A stretch of 64,000 nucleotides of DNA from UBA4416 sp963422675. GTDB lineage: Bacteria; Bacteroidota; Bacteroidia; B-17B0; Aurantibacillaceae. The notes under the pieces were generated by a model that was not told the origin of the DNA, made no database searches, and worked only from the letters and a program-made list of their open reading frames with translations. Positions within the stretch are counted from its first letter, which is position 1, and the number at the start of each line of letters is the position of its first letter. Both the position numbers and the translations under genes were made by a program. This document shows, piece after piece, positions 7,645 to 16,779 of this stretch. The stretch covers positions 806,001 to 870,000 of the forward strand of contig CAXVYS010000024.1 in the NCBI GenBank assembly GCA_963422675.2, read 5' to 3'.

Positions 7645-10600
7645 GTGGTTTTGAGGATTATTTGCATATTATGTTTTTTGTGTGGAAGTGTGGTTGAGCT
7701 GGTGGCTCAAACGAACTTAAAACAAAAACAATACCTTTTAAAATCAGACACTCTGTTTTTAGATAGCTTAAGCCTGATTCCCGGTTCGGTAAAAATCGCT
7801 TCTAAAAAATCTCCGCTGGATACAGCTTCCTACAAAATCAATTATAAACTCAAAGCACTCATCTTTAAAAATAAACCTGCTGATACCTTATCGGTAAGCT
7901 ATAAAACATTTCCCTACAATTTCGAAAAAAACTATTATCATAAAAACAAAGCCATTCTTACCAAAGACCTGTCATTACCTACAAATCCATTTACGATCTC
8001 ATTCGATCCGCTAAACAATACGAACGAATCTTTTATCACCGATGGCTTAAATAAAAACGGAAGTATTAGCCGTGGAATTAGTTTCGGCAATAACCAGGAT
8101 GTAGTGGTAAACTCCAATTTGAATTTACAGGTAAGTGGAAAGCTAACACAGGATGTAGATTTGTTATTGGCTGCAACGGATGATAACATTCCGTTTCAGG
8201 CCGATGGTACTACTGCACAATTGCAGGAATTTGATAAAGTATTTATCCAACTTTCCAACGAAAACAATAAACTCATTGTGGGTGATTTTCAGCTGCAACG
8301 GCCAAACAGCTATTTCATGAATTTTTATAAACGTTCGCAGGGAGCTTATTTTTCTAATAATTACAAGGATACCATCAATAAAGAAATAGTAAACTTTAAA
8401 ACCCAATTGAGTGGTGCGGTGAGTAAAGGTAAGTTTGCGCGTAATGTTATTCAGGGAACAGAAAACAACCAGGGGCCTTACCGTTTAAAGGGGGCCGATA
8501 ACGAGCAATTTATTATTGTACTATCCGGCACAGAAAAAATATATATTGACGGGAGGCTTCTGCAACGTGGGCAGGAGAATGACTACATTATCGATTACAA
8601 TACATCGGAACTTACCTTTACGGCCAGGCAGATTATTACAAAAGATAAAAGGATTATTGCAGAGTTTCAATATGCCGAAAGAAATTATGCCCGCTCCTTG
8701 TATTTTTTTAGCGAAGAAGTAGAGGCAAAGAAACTGAAGCTGAGGTTTAATCTGTTTGGTGAACAGGATAATAAAAATAAAACATTGCAGCAAACCCTCT
8801 CCGATCCTCAAAAATTAGTGCTCTTTAATGTGGGGGATACACTGAGCAAGGCTGTATCAAGCGGAGCAGCGCTATCCGATTTTAATAAAACCGATATATT
8901 TTATTGGAAAAAAGATACAACGGTTAGCAGCCTTGTTTACCGGGGGGTGTATGTCTATTCTACCAATGCCGATAGTGCTAAGTACCGTGTAAAATTTAGT
9001 TATGTTGGAGAAAACAACGGGCATTATACTCAGGTGTTAACCACCGCTAACGGAAAAGTATATAAATGGGCTGCCCCCGTAGGAGGAATTTTGCAGGGGA
9101 ATTATGAACCCATTATACCCCTGGTAACGCCTAAAAAGAAACAAATGGCAACGGCCGGAGCCAATTACGTATTTGACAAAAACCATATCCTCGATGTGGA
9201 GGGAGTGTATACTAAAAATGACATTAACACTTTTAGTAAATTCGATTCGAAGGATGATGATGGCTACGGTTTTAAACTCAACAGCAATAACCAAACCGTT
9301 ATAAAACAGGATACCATAAAAAAAGAATCGTTAAACGCAGTGTACAATGTGGGATACGAGTACATTCAAAAATATTTTAGCCCTATTGAACGTTACAGGG
9401 CTGTGGAGTTTGAGCGTGACTGGAACAGGCCTATCGCTGCGCCTATCAACACCGATCAAAATGTAGGCTTTGCCCAGGCAGGAATTCAGAAGGGGAACCG
9501 GATGAAGTTATTATATGGTATTAATTTCTTCGATGAAGGTTCTTTTTACCAAGGCTTAAAACATAGTATCCAGAGTTTTTATAATACAAAGAATACCTCC
9601 GTAACCTATAATAGCTCTTATCTCACAAGTAATTATTTAGCGCAACGGAGTAACTTTTATCGGCACAAAGGCTCTGTTTCACAGGGTTTGGGGAAACTGA
9701 AATTAACGTACCTCGATGAGTTTGAACATAACGAATTTCGTAAAACAACCTCCGACAGCTTGCTCCCGCGCAGTTACCAGTTTTGGGAATGGGAAGGCAA
9801 TGTTACCAACAGGGATACAAGTGGTAATTTATACAAACTGTTTTATCGTGAACGGAGGGATAAGCAAGCCTATAGTGGTACCTTGAAGGATTCTACACTG
9901 GCACAAAACGCAGGCTTTTCGGCGAACATCAACACGATCAGGAATCATCCTTTTTCGGTTATTTTTACCTACAGGGAATTGCATTTAAAACACGCGAACC
10001 CTTTATTCTTAAAACCCGACAACACCTTGTTAAGTCGTATAGAATATGCTCCCCGGTTAATGAAAGGCTTTATTACTTCCAGTATATTTTATGAAACAGG
10101 CTATGGCCTTGAAAACAAGAAAGAATATTATTACCTGTTAGTTGCTGCAGGGCAGGGAACCTACGCATGGAAAGATTATAACGGGAACGGTATTGCGGAA
10201 TTAAATGAATTTGAAATAGCACAATTCTCTGACCAGGCACTGTACATCAGGGTTTACACACCAACAAATCAATATGTAAAAGTACTGCACGATCAGTTTA
10301 GTTTTTCTTTAAATTTACGCCCCTCCGTTTTTTTAAAAGATACAGCACATAAAGCCATGCGGTTTTTGAGCCGTTTTGCTTCCCAATCGGTATACAGGGT
10401 CGATAAAAAATCAAATGATAACGGACAGCTTTTTACCTTTAACCCCTTGGATATTCGCCTGGGAGATTCACTCATTACGGCCATGAATTATTCGTTACGC
10501 CAAAGTTTGTTCTTTAACCAGAGTGCGGCTGTTTTTGGTACCGATTATACTTACCAACGAAACTTAAGCAAACAACTTTTAACCAATGGGTTTGAAACAC

Positions 10601-11130
10601 GGGGTACTGAAACCCATGAGTGTCGCTGGCGCTGGAATGTAACACGTGCCTGGAGTATTAACAGCACAAATATTTACGGAAACAAAACAAGTGTGTCGCT
10701 TTATTTTTCGAACCGTAATTATGCCATCGAATATTTCGATCTTGAGCAAAAGCTGAGTTATCAGCCAAATACAGCCTTTCGCGTGAGTGTCATCTATAAA
10801 TACAATATAAAAGAAAATATTATTAAAGAAGGCTTTCAACGGGCAGAACTAAATGATTTTGGTTTGGAATTCAAATATAACCAGGTAGAAAAAGGCAGCT
10901 TTACAGGGAAAATCAACTTTATTTCCATTACCTATAACGATCTGGAAAACACCCCCATTGCTTATGAAATGCTCAATGCGTTAAAAACAGGGTATAACTA
11001 TACCTGGGGATTAAGCTACCAGCGCAACCTTACCAATAATATTCAAATCAGTATTAATTACGACGGCCGTAAATCGCCCAACTCAAAAATAGTTAATATT
11101 GGTGGCGCACAGGTAAGAGCGTTTTTTTAA
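7645..11130 (+). CDS. Giant outer-membrane-type protein, family not named
   Basis: 1161 residues with an N-terminal signal peptide (RIICILCFLCGSVVELVAQ). The start is GTG at 7645 or TTG at 7651. I recognise a conserved Bacteroidota layout but cannot name its function. Residues about 140-230 contain 'GSISRGISFGNNQDVVVNSN', 'QADGTTAQLQEFDKVFIQL' and a VGDFQL strand, followed by 'IYIDGRLLQRGQENDYIIDY'. These resemble segments of SprA-like and related large surface proteins. The C-terminal half is a run of alternating aromatic and polar strands (YRERRDKQAYS, FNLRPSVFL, YSLRQSLFFN), as in a large beta-barrel. A Ca-binding-like loop DYNGNGIAELNEFE sits near residue 850. It is likely an outer-membrane barrel; a T9SS link is inference. 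Confidence 0.75.
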   Translation: MVLRIICILCFLCGSVVELVAQTNLKQKQYLLKSDTLFLDSLSLIPGSVKIASKKSPLDTASYKINYKLKALIFKNKPADTLSVSYKTFPYNFEKNYYHKNKAILTKDLSLPTNPFTISFDPLNNTNESFITDGLNKNGSISRGISFGNNQDVVVNSNLNLQVSGKLTQDVDLLLAATDDNIPFQADGTTAQLQEFDKVFIQLSNENNKLIVGDFQLQRPNSYFMNFYKRSQGAYFSNNYKDTINKEIVNFKTQLSGAVSKGKFARNVIQGTENNQGPYRLKGADNEQFIIVLSGTEKIYIDGRLLQRGQENDYIIDYNTSELTFTARQIITKDKRIIAEFQYAERNYARSLYFFSEEVEAKKLKLRFNLFGEQDNKNKTLQQTLSDPQKLVLFNVGDTLSKAVSSGAALSDFNKTDIFYWKKDTTVSSLVYRGVYVYSTNADSAKYRVKFSYVGENNGHYTQVLTTANGKVYKWAAPVGGILQGNYEPIIPLVTPKKKQMATAGANYVFDKNHILDVEGVYTKNDINTFSKFDSKDDDGYGFKLNSNNQTVIKQDTIKKESLNAVYNVGYEYIQKYFSPIERYRAVEFERDWNRPIAAPINTDQNVGFAQAGIQKGNRMKLLYGINFFDEGSFYQGLKHSIQSFYNTKNTSVTYNSSYLTSNYLAQRSNFYRHKGSVSQGLGKLKLTYLDEFEHNEFRKTTSDSLLPRSYQFWEWEGNVTNRDTSGNLYKLFYRERRDKQAYSGTLKDSTLAQNAGFSANINTIRNHPFSVIFTYRELHLKHANPLFLKPDNTLLSRIEYAPRLMKGFITSSIFYETGYGLENKKEYYYLLVAAGQGTYAWKDYNGNGIAELNEFEIAQFSDQALYIRVYTPTNQYVKVLHDQFSFSLNLRPSVFLKDTAHKAMRFLSRFASQSVYRVDKKSNDNGQLFTFNPLDIRLGDSLITAMNYSLRQSLFFNQSAAVFGTDYTYQRNLSKQLLTNGFETRGTETHECRWRWNVTRAWSINSTNIYGNKTSVSLYFSNRNYAIEYFDLEQKLSYQPNTAFRVSVIYKYNIKENIIKEGFQRAELNDFGLEFKYNQVEKGSFTGKINFISITYNDLENTPIAYEMLNALKTGYNYTWGLSYQRNLTNNIQISINYDGRKSPNSKIVNIGGAQVRAFF

Positions 11131-11136
11131 GTTTAG

Positions 11137-11144
11137 TATATTTG
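11137..11144 (+). promoter_or_regulatory. -7 element of the MORN-repeat lipoprotein gene
   Basis: TATATTTG is an exact TAnnTTTG match 14 nt before the ATG at 11159, in the short gap after the barrel gene. Confidence 0.6.
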
Positions 11145-11158
11145 CAGTACACTATTTT

Positions 11159-12337
11159 ATGTATAAATCACTGGTTATTTTATCAATGCTGTTTGTTTGT
11201 TCCTGCGAACAAATGCTCAGGTCTGTTGCCGAAGGTGCCGCGGAGTCCTCGCACAACAGGGATTCGCTTGCCTTTGAATATAACGAAAAACCCATCTCTT
11301 CAGAAAAACAGGACGTGGTGGAACGTAAAAAATCAGGAGAAGACAGCCTTTATTTAATACGATCGTATTTTGTAGATGGAAAGGTATATTATAACGCCTG
11401 GTATAGGAATGATAAGCCTGATGGAATCACGACCTTTTATTCTTCCAAAGGGAAAGTGCAATACACTATGGAGTATAAAAACGGCAGGATGTATACGCTG
11501 GTTAATAGTTTTGATTTGAAAGGAAATAAAAATGACGGAGGCACCTTAAAGAATGGTTCAGGTACCGTGAAAATATACCATCCCATTACCGGAAACCTTA
11601 TCTATTCCTCAATCTATAAGGATGGTCTTAAGAATGGGCCATACATGACTTTTTATTCCGACGGACGAAAATTTGCTGAAATGGGATTTAAAAATGATAC
11701 AAACATTGGGGAATATGTTGAGTATTACCACACAGGAAGAATAAAAGAAAATGGGAATGTAGATATGTTTACTGCAACTGGAAATAGCGAAAAATATTAT
11801 CTAAACGGAAAGTTGCTGTCGCACGATAACTGGAAAAATGGTGTCCAGATAGCCTACAGGGAGTATGATGAGAATAATTTTTTAGTGAAAGAAAAAGCAA
11901 CCCTCAACGGAAAGCTGATCGGCATCAATTATTTTTATAACAGCGAGGGAATACTGCTATCAAAAGGCCAGATGTTTAATGATAAAAAACACGGTGATTA
12001 TGAGTACTATTATTCAAGCGGGAAATTAAAAACAAAAGAAACGTATTCCAACGATACTTTAATGACCGAAACCATTTGGTATGAGAATGGCAAACTAAGC
12101 GTGGAAAATTTCTTTAAAGATGGCCTGAAGAGCGGGGTTTGTAAAGATTATTACCCAACAGGGAATCTTAAAGCTGAACAAACTTACCTGAAAGGTGTTG
12201 AAGAAGGGATGTACAGAAGTTATTTTAATAATGGAAAACTGTACAACGACGGAATGTTTAAGGATGGAGAATTAACAGGAGATTTAAAATTCTATTCCGA
12301 CAAAGGAGTACTAACAAGAACAAAAAAATACAACTAA
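11159..12337 (+). CDS. MORN-repeat (YwqK-like) lipoprotein
   Basis: 392 residues beginning with a lipoprotein signal (MYKSLVILSMLFVCSC; Cys16 likely lipidated). The rest is many copies of the MORN/YwqK repeat of the form YYxNGKLxxxxxYKDGxxxG, for example 'YSSKGKVQYTMEYKNGRMY', 'YHTGRIKENGNV', 'YYSSGKLKTKETYSNDT' and 'YFNNGKLYNDGMFKDGEL'. Such repeats form an elongated beta surface. Proteins of this group are often annotated as YwqK-family antitoxins, but no toxin gene is adjacent and the lipoprotein signal points to a cell-envelope role. It ends 3 nt before ribE and is probably co-transcribed with it. Confidence 0.85.
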   Translation: MYKSLVILSMLFVCSCEQMLRSVAEGAAESSHNRDSLAFEYNEKPISSEKQDVVERKKSGEDSLYLIRSYFVDGKVYYNAWYRNDKPDGITTFYSSKGKVQYTMEYKNGRMYTLVNSFDLKGNKNDGGTLKNGSGTVKIYHPITGNLIYSSIYKDGLKNGPYMTFYSDGRKFAEMGFKNDTNIGEYVEYYHTGRIKENGNVDMFTATGNSEKYYLNGKLLSHDNWKNGVQIAYREYDENNFLVKEKATLNGKLIGINYFYNSEGILLSKGQMFNDKKHGDYEYYYSSGKLKTKETYSNDTLMTETIWYENGKLSVENFFKDGLKSGVCKDYYPTGNLKAEQTYLKGVEEGMYRSYFNNGKLYNDGMFKDGELTGDLKFYSDKGVLTRTKKYN

Positions 12338-12340
12338 ATT

Positions 12341-12928
12341 ATGTTTACAGGAATTGTAGAAACGCTCGCCACCTTAGAGCATATTGAAACAGAAAATACA
12401 AATGTGCATTTTACATTTAGTTCTTCTTTTACACACGAATTAAAAATTGACCAAAGCCTTGCCCACAATGGGGTGTGCTTAACTGTAGTAAAAATGGATG
12501 GACATCGCTACACGGTAACAGCTATTGATGAAACACTTCAAAAAACGAATTTAGGAAACCTGAAGGTTGGTCATATGGTTAACCTTGAGCGTTGTATGCC
12601 GGCCAATGGCCGTTTCGATGGACATATTGTTCAGGGCCATGTCGACCAAACGGGAATAGTTACAGATATTATTGATAATAACGGAAGCTGGACCTATCGT
12701 ATAAACTATAATCCAAACTCAGGGAACGTTACAGTTGAAAAAGGCAGTATTACTATTAACGGCACAAGCCTCACTGTGGTTGATTCTCATGCTGATTCCT
12801 TTTCGGTTTGCATTATTCCTTATACCTATGAAAATACTGTTTTTAAAGCCTTAAAAAAAGGAGATACCGTTAACCTGGAGTTTGATATTGTTGGGAAATA
12901 TGTGGCCCGCCTCTTAAATAAATCCTGA
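12341..12928 (+). CDS. ribE: Riboflavin synthase alpha subunit
   Basis: Converts two 6,7-dimethyl-8-ribityllumazine molecules to riboflavin plus the pyrimidinedione, the last step of riboflavin synthesis. It shows the duplicated lumazine-binding barrel: MFTGIVE at the N terminus, SLAHNGVCLTVV in the first half, then CMPANGRFDGHIVQGHVDQT, and SITINGTSLTVVD with 'FSVCIIPYTYENTVF' in the second half. Length 195 aa is normal. It is not beside the other riboflavin genes; ribBA lies 15 kb downstream. Confidence 0.96.
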   Translation: MFTGIVETLATLEHIETENTNVHFTFSSSFTHELKIDQSLAHNGVCLTVVKMDGHRYTVTAIDETLQKTNLGNLKVGHMVNLERCMPANGRFDGHIVQGHVDQTGIVTDIIDNNGSWTYRINYNPNSGNVTVEKGSITINGTSLTVVDSHADSFSVCIIPYTYENTVFKALKKGDTVNLEFDIVGKYVARLLNKS

Positions 12929-12992
12929 TTAAAACGGCTAAACCCTTGAGGCTTTTTAAATTTTAATTATCTTCACACAATAAATTCAATAT

Positions 12993-14441
12993 ATGGCACG
13001 CGTAAAAATTAAAGAAGTTTTAAAAGGAGATCTGATCGATCAAATTATTAATGTAAAAGGTTGGGTACGTACATTTCGTAATAATTCATTCATCGCCATT
13101 AACGATGGTTCATGCATTCATAATATACAGGCTGTTGTTAATTTCGAAACAGCTAATCCTGAAACGTTGAAACGCCTTACACCGGGGGCTTGCGTGGGCG
13201 TAACCGGGAAATTAATTAAATCATTGGGTAAAGGACAGTCTGTTGAAATTGTTGTTTCGGAGATTGAGATCTATGGCGATTCAGAATCGGATATCAGCAA
13301 ACCTAATGCGTTTCCGTTACAACCTAAGCAACATTCATTAGAATATTTAAGAGAGATTGCTCATTTGCGTTTCCGTACCAATGTATTTGGAGCGGTGTTC
13401 AGAGTGCGTCATACACTGGCTTATGCGATCCATAAATTTTTTAATGATAAGGGATTTTTGTATTTACATACCCCTATTATTACAAGTAGCGATGCAGAAG
13501 GAGCAGGAGAGATGTTTCGTGTTACCACTCTGGATGCAAAGAATCCTCCTTTAACGGAAAGCGGAGAAGTGGATTATAAACAGGATTTTTTCGGCAAAGC
13601 AACAAACCTTACTGTTTCTGGTCAACTGGAAGGAGAGTTAGGTGCTATGGCTTTTGGAGACGTCTATACATTTGGGCCAACCTTTCGTGCAGAAAATTCA
13701 AATACTACCCGTCACTTAGCGGAGTTTTGGATGATCGAGCCGGAGATGGCATTCTTTGATTTGAAAGACAATATGGCTTTAGCAGAAGAAATGCTGAAAT
13801 ATGTGATTCAATATGCATTGGAAAATAATAAAGATGATATTGATTTCTTATCACAACGTTTATTGGATGAAGAAAAAAATAAACCTCAGGCAGACAGAAG
13901 CGAATTGAACTTGTTGGAAAAATTAAATTTCTGTTTAGGAAACGACTTTGCAAAGATCACTTATACAGAAGCCATTGATATTTTACGTGAATCGAATCAT
14001 AACAAGAAAAAGAAATTTCAATACATCATTGATGGCTGGGGAGCTGACTTGCAAAGCGAACACGAGCGTTATTTAGTGGAAAAACATTTTAAAAAACCGG
14101 TTATTTTAACCGACTATCCTAAAGACATTAAATCGTTTTACATGCGGATGAATGAAGATGGAAAAACCGTAGCCGCGATGGACATTTTATTTCCGGGAAT
14201 AGGAGAAATCATCGGAGGTTCTCAACGGGAAGAACGTTTGGAAAAACTGGAATCACGGATGAAGGATATGCATATCCCTACAGAAGAAATGAGCTGGTAT
14301 TTAGATACACGTCGTTTCGGGTCATGCCCACACGCAGGATTTGGCCTGGGCTTTGAACGCTTGGTGTTATTTGTAACCGGTATGACAAACATTCGGGATG
14401 TGATTGCTTTTCCAAGAACACCAAATAACTGCGAGTTTTAA
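12993..14441 (+). CDS. asnS: Asparagine--tRNA ligase
   Basis: Class II aminoacyl-tRNA synthetase, 482 residues, charging tRNA-Asn. It has an N-terminal OB-fold anticodon-binding domain (VKGWVRTFRNNSFIAINDGS), motif 1 around 'YAIHKFFNDKGFLYLHTPII', motif 2 'TFRAENSNTTRHLAEFWMIE', and motif 3 'HAGFGLGFERLVLFVTGM'. The segment VSGQLEGELGAMAFGDVYTF is typical of AsnRS rather than AspRS. A palindromic repeat lies directly downstream. Confidence 0.96.
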   Translation: MARVKIKEVLKGDLIDQIINVKGWVRTFRNNSFIAINDGSCIHNIQAVVNFETANPETLKRLTPGACVGVTGKLIKSLGKGQSVEIVVSEIEIYGDSESDISKPNAFPLQPKQHSLEYLREIAHLRFRTNVFGAVFRVRHTLAYAIHKFFNDKGFLYLHTPIITSSDAEGAGEMFRVTTLDAKNPPLTESGEVDYKQDFFGKATNLTVSGQLEGELGAMAFGDVYTFGPTFRAENSNTTRHLAEFWMIEPEMAFFDLKDNMALAEEMLKYVIQYALENNKDDIDFLSQRLLDEEKNKPQADRSELNLLEKLNFCLGNDFAKITYTEAIDILRESNHNKKKKFQYIIDGWGADLQSEHERYLVEKHFKKPVILTDYPKDIKSFYMRMNEDGKTVAAMDILFPGIGEIIGGSQREERLEKLESRMKDMHIPTEEMSWYLDTRRFGSCPHAGFGLGFERLVLFVTGMTNIRDVIAFPRTPNNCEF

Positions 14442-14446
14442 ATACA

Positions 14447-14539
14447 CGTCATTGCGAGCCGACTTTAGGAGGAGAAGCAATCTCATATTTTATAAGATTG
14501 TTTCGTGTTCTTCCTGCCACAGGCAGACTCGCAGTGACG
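14447..14539. repeat. Interspersed palindromic element, type 1
   Basis: The outer arms CGTCATTGCGAG (14447-14458) and CTCGCAGTGACG (14528-14539) are inverted copies with one mismatch. The inner arms GAAGCAATCTC (14474-14484) and AAGATTGTTTC (14494-14504) also pair. The 93-bp unit would fold into one long imperfect hairpin between asnS and the next gene. The sequence is of a kind seen dispersed in many copies in Bacteroidota genomes (from memory). Confidence 0.75.
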
Positions 14540-14563
14540 AATAAGAACCTGTTAGTCTTTTTT

Positions 14564-14571
14564 TATTTTTG
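14564..14571 (+). promoter_or_regulatory. -7 element of the prolyl oligopeptidase gene
   Basis: TATTTTTG matches TAnnTTTG and lies 22 nt before the ATG at 14594. Confidence 0.5.
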
Positions 14572-14593
14572 AATTACACTTAAAACTACATAC

Positions 14594-16660
14594 ATGAAAA
14601 AAAATCTTGTTGTTCTTTTAACCTCATTAACTACTATAGCTGTGAGCCAGACTAAACCTAACTATCCTCCTACCCAATCTATTCCCAAAGTGGATACGCT
14701 TCATCATGTAGTGTTAACCGACAATTACCGTTGGCTTGAAGACGCTAAAGATCCTAAGGTGATGGAGTGGACAAAACAACAACATGATTTTACACATGCA
14801 TATGTTGCTAAAAATCAGAAAACACACCCTACACTTCAAAAAAGTATTGCCGATTATATTGACATGGATTATGAAGGACCGTTAACCACAGTGAGCAAAC
14901 GGGTTTTTCAAACGGTAAAACGTAAAGGCGATAAACAATATAAATTGTATACCATCATTAACCATGAAAAAAAACTGATCTGGGATCCTGTTACGGTCGA
15001 TCCTTCAGGAAATACCTCTACCTCAGGTACGCAATATTCTTATAATGGTGAAGTAGCTGCTATCACTGCTCAAACAGGAGGTGGCGAAATTTCAACCTTA
15101 TATTTTATCGATACTAAAACAGGAAAAGTAACTTACAAACCTTTGGAAAATGTGTTTGGTTTTTCGTTTACAAAAGACCAACAACATGGTTACGTGACCA
15201 TAAGAACGAAAGAAGATATTGATAAACAAAAACCTTTGAAAACCTATTTATGGAAAATAGGAGAACCGTTTGCAAAAGCAAAAGAAGTAGGAACAACCAA
15301 AGACGCTAAGAACAGTTTTTTTATTTATGACAACCGTTACAGCGACGTTACCTTTTTGGGAGAAAGTGATTTTTATGCTAACACCTTAAAAATAAAAAAA
15401 ACAGGATCAGCAGGGGATGGCGTACAGATTTATAAAAGTACTGAGTACAATGCCTATCCTTTTGCCAAAGGCGATAAATTATATGTCTTAACAAATGATC
15501 ATTCACCTAATTACCGTTTAATGGTGGGCTCTGTGGCAGATCCCGATTTTTCCAAATGGAAAGACCTCATTCCCGAAAATAAAAATGTGAAGCAGGATTA
15601 TGCGGTTACAAATACACATATTATTATTCAGGAGAAAAAAGACATTATCAGCTCTTTGCTTTTATACGACCTTAACGGGAAGTTTGAAAAGAACCTGGAA
15701 TTGCCGGAAGCCGGAGATGTAGCAGGGTTCAGCTATGATGCAGAAGAGGACTCTGTGTATGTAACCCTAAGCACTTTTACATCTACTGCAAAAACTTATA
15801 TCGCATCGGCAAAAGATTTTAAATGGCGTTTGTTCTATCAACGTATTCTTCCTATAAACATGGATAATATTGTGGGTGAAATAAAATTTTATAAATCGAA
15901 AGACAGTACAAAAATCCCTGTATTTGTGATTCATAAAAAAGACATGAAACTCGATGGAAACAACCCTACATTGTTAACTGCTTACGGAGGCTTTAACATT
16001 GGGATTTCTACCCATTACTATGGGTTTTATGCAGAGTTCATTAATAACGGAGGAGTAGTAGTGGAAGCGGGAATCCGTGGTGGCGATGAGTATGGAGAGC
16101 AATGGCACAGAGACGGTATGCTGAATAAAAAACAAAATTGTTTCGATGATTTTAATGCCTGTGCCGAATGGTTGATGGAAAGTAAATACACAAACCCGAC
16201 AAAACTGGTTGCCATGGGCGGCAGTAATGGCGGTTTGTTAATGGGTGCAGTGGCTACACAACGCCCTGATTTATATAAAGCCATCGTTTGTCAGGTTCCA
16301 TTGTTGGATATGATCCGTTACGATAAATTTTTAATTGCGCGTTACTGGATTCCTGAATATGGCACATCAGATAATGAAGCAGATTTCAGATGGCTGTTAA
16401 AATATTCACCATACCATAATATCCGTAAAGGCGTAAATGTGCCAAACATGCTGGTAACAACAGGCGCTAACGAAAGCCGTGTAGATCCTATGAATGCTAA
16501 GAAATTTGTAGCAGCCTTACAAAATAACGATGCACAGATTAGCCCGGTGTTATTGTATGTGGATTATAACAGTGGACATGGAAGTGGCCAAAATACCAAG
16601 CAAGCCATCGAAAACTGGACGTTTACGTTTGAGTATATCATGAACCAATTGGGGATGTAG
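14594..16660 (+). CDS. Secreted prolyl oligopeptidase, family S9A
   Basis: Serine peptidase that cleaves short peptides after proline. 688 residues, as usual for S9A. A signal peptide (MKKNLVVLLTSLTTIAVSQ) indicates periplasmic or extracellular location. The propeller domain follows the N-terminal 'YRWLEDAKDPKVMEWTKQQ' motif. The alpha/beta-hydrolase domain carries the triad Ser544 in GGSNGG, Asp631 in ESRVDPMNAKKF, and His662 in YNSGHGSG. The conserved GIRGGDEYGEQWH stretch before the serine is also present. It is flanked upstream and downstream by palindromic repeats. Confidence 0.95.
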   Translation: MKKNLVVLLTSLTTIAVSQTKPNYPPTQSIPKVDTLHHVVLTDNYRWLEDAKDPKVMEWTKQQHDFTHAYVAKNQKTHPTLQKSIADYIDMDYEGPLTTVSKRVFQTVKRKGDKQYKLYTIINHEKKLIWDPVTVDPSGNTSTSGTQYSYNGEVAAITAQTGGGEISTLYFIDTKTGKVTYKPLENVFGFSFTKDQQHGYVTIRTKEDIDKQKPLKTYLWKIGEPFAKAKEVGTTKDAKNSFFIYDNRYSDVTFLGESDFYANTLKIKKTGSAGDGVQIYKSTEYNAYPFAKGDKLYVLTNDHSPNYRLMVGSVADPDFSKWKDLIPENKNVKQDYAVTNTHIIIQEKKDIISSLLLYDLNGKFEKNLELPEAGDVAGFSYDAEEDSVYVTLSTFTSTAKTYIASAKDFKWRLFYQRILPINMDNIVGEIKFYKSKDSTKIPVFVIHKKDMKLDGNNPTLLTAYGGFNIGISTHYYGFYAEFINNGGVVVEAGIRGGDEYGEQWHRDGMLNKKQNCFDDFNACAEWLMESKYTNPTKLVAMGGSNGGLLMGAVATQRPDLYKAIVCQVPLLDMIRYDKFLIARYWIPEYGTSDNEADFRWLLKYSPYHNIRKGVNVPNMLVTTGANESRVDPMNAKKFVAALQNNDAQISPVLLYVDYNSGHGSGQNTKQAIENWTFTFEYIMNQLGM

Positions 16661-16681
16661 TTTATTTGAAACAGATGTGGC

Positions 16682-16763
16682 TGTCACTCTGAACTTGTTT
16701 CAGAGTCTTACGTTCCTTACAAAACACTTTGGTTAAGGATGCTGAATCAAGTTCAGCATGACG
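16682..16763. repeat. Interspersed palindromic element, type 2, copy a
   Basis: The left arm GTCACTCTGAACTTGTTTCA and the right arm TGAATCAAGTTCAGCATGAC are imperfect inverted copies. Each arm is itself a small hairpin (CTCTGAA/TTTCAGAG and TGCTGAA/TTCAGCA). It lies between the convergent ends of the prolyl oligopeptidase and flavoprotein genes, so it may also act as a terminator. A second copy lies at 18013-18082. Confidence 0.8.
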
Positions 16764-16779
16764 ATAAACAATAATGTAT

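Noticed and set aside
11159..12337. MORN/YwqK protein as half of a toxin-antitoxin pair
   Set aside because: It has a lipoprotein signal and is followed directly by ribE; no toxin-like gene is adjacent.
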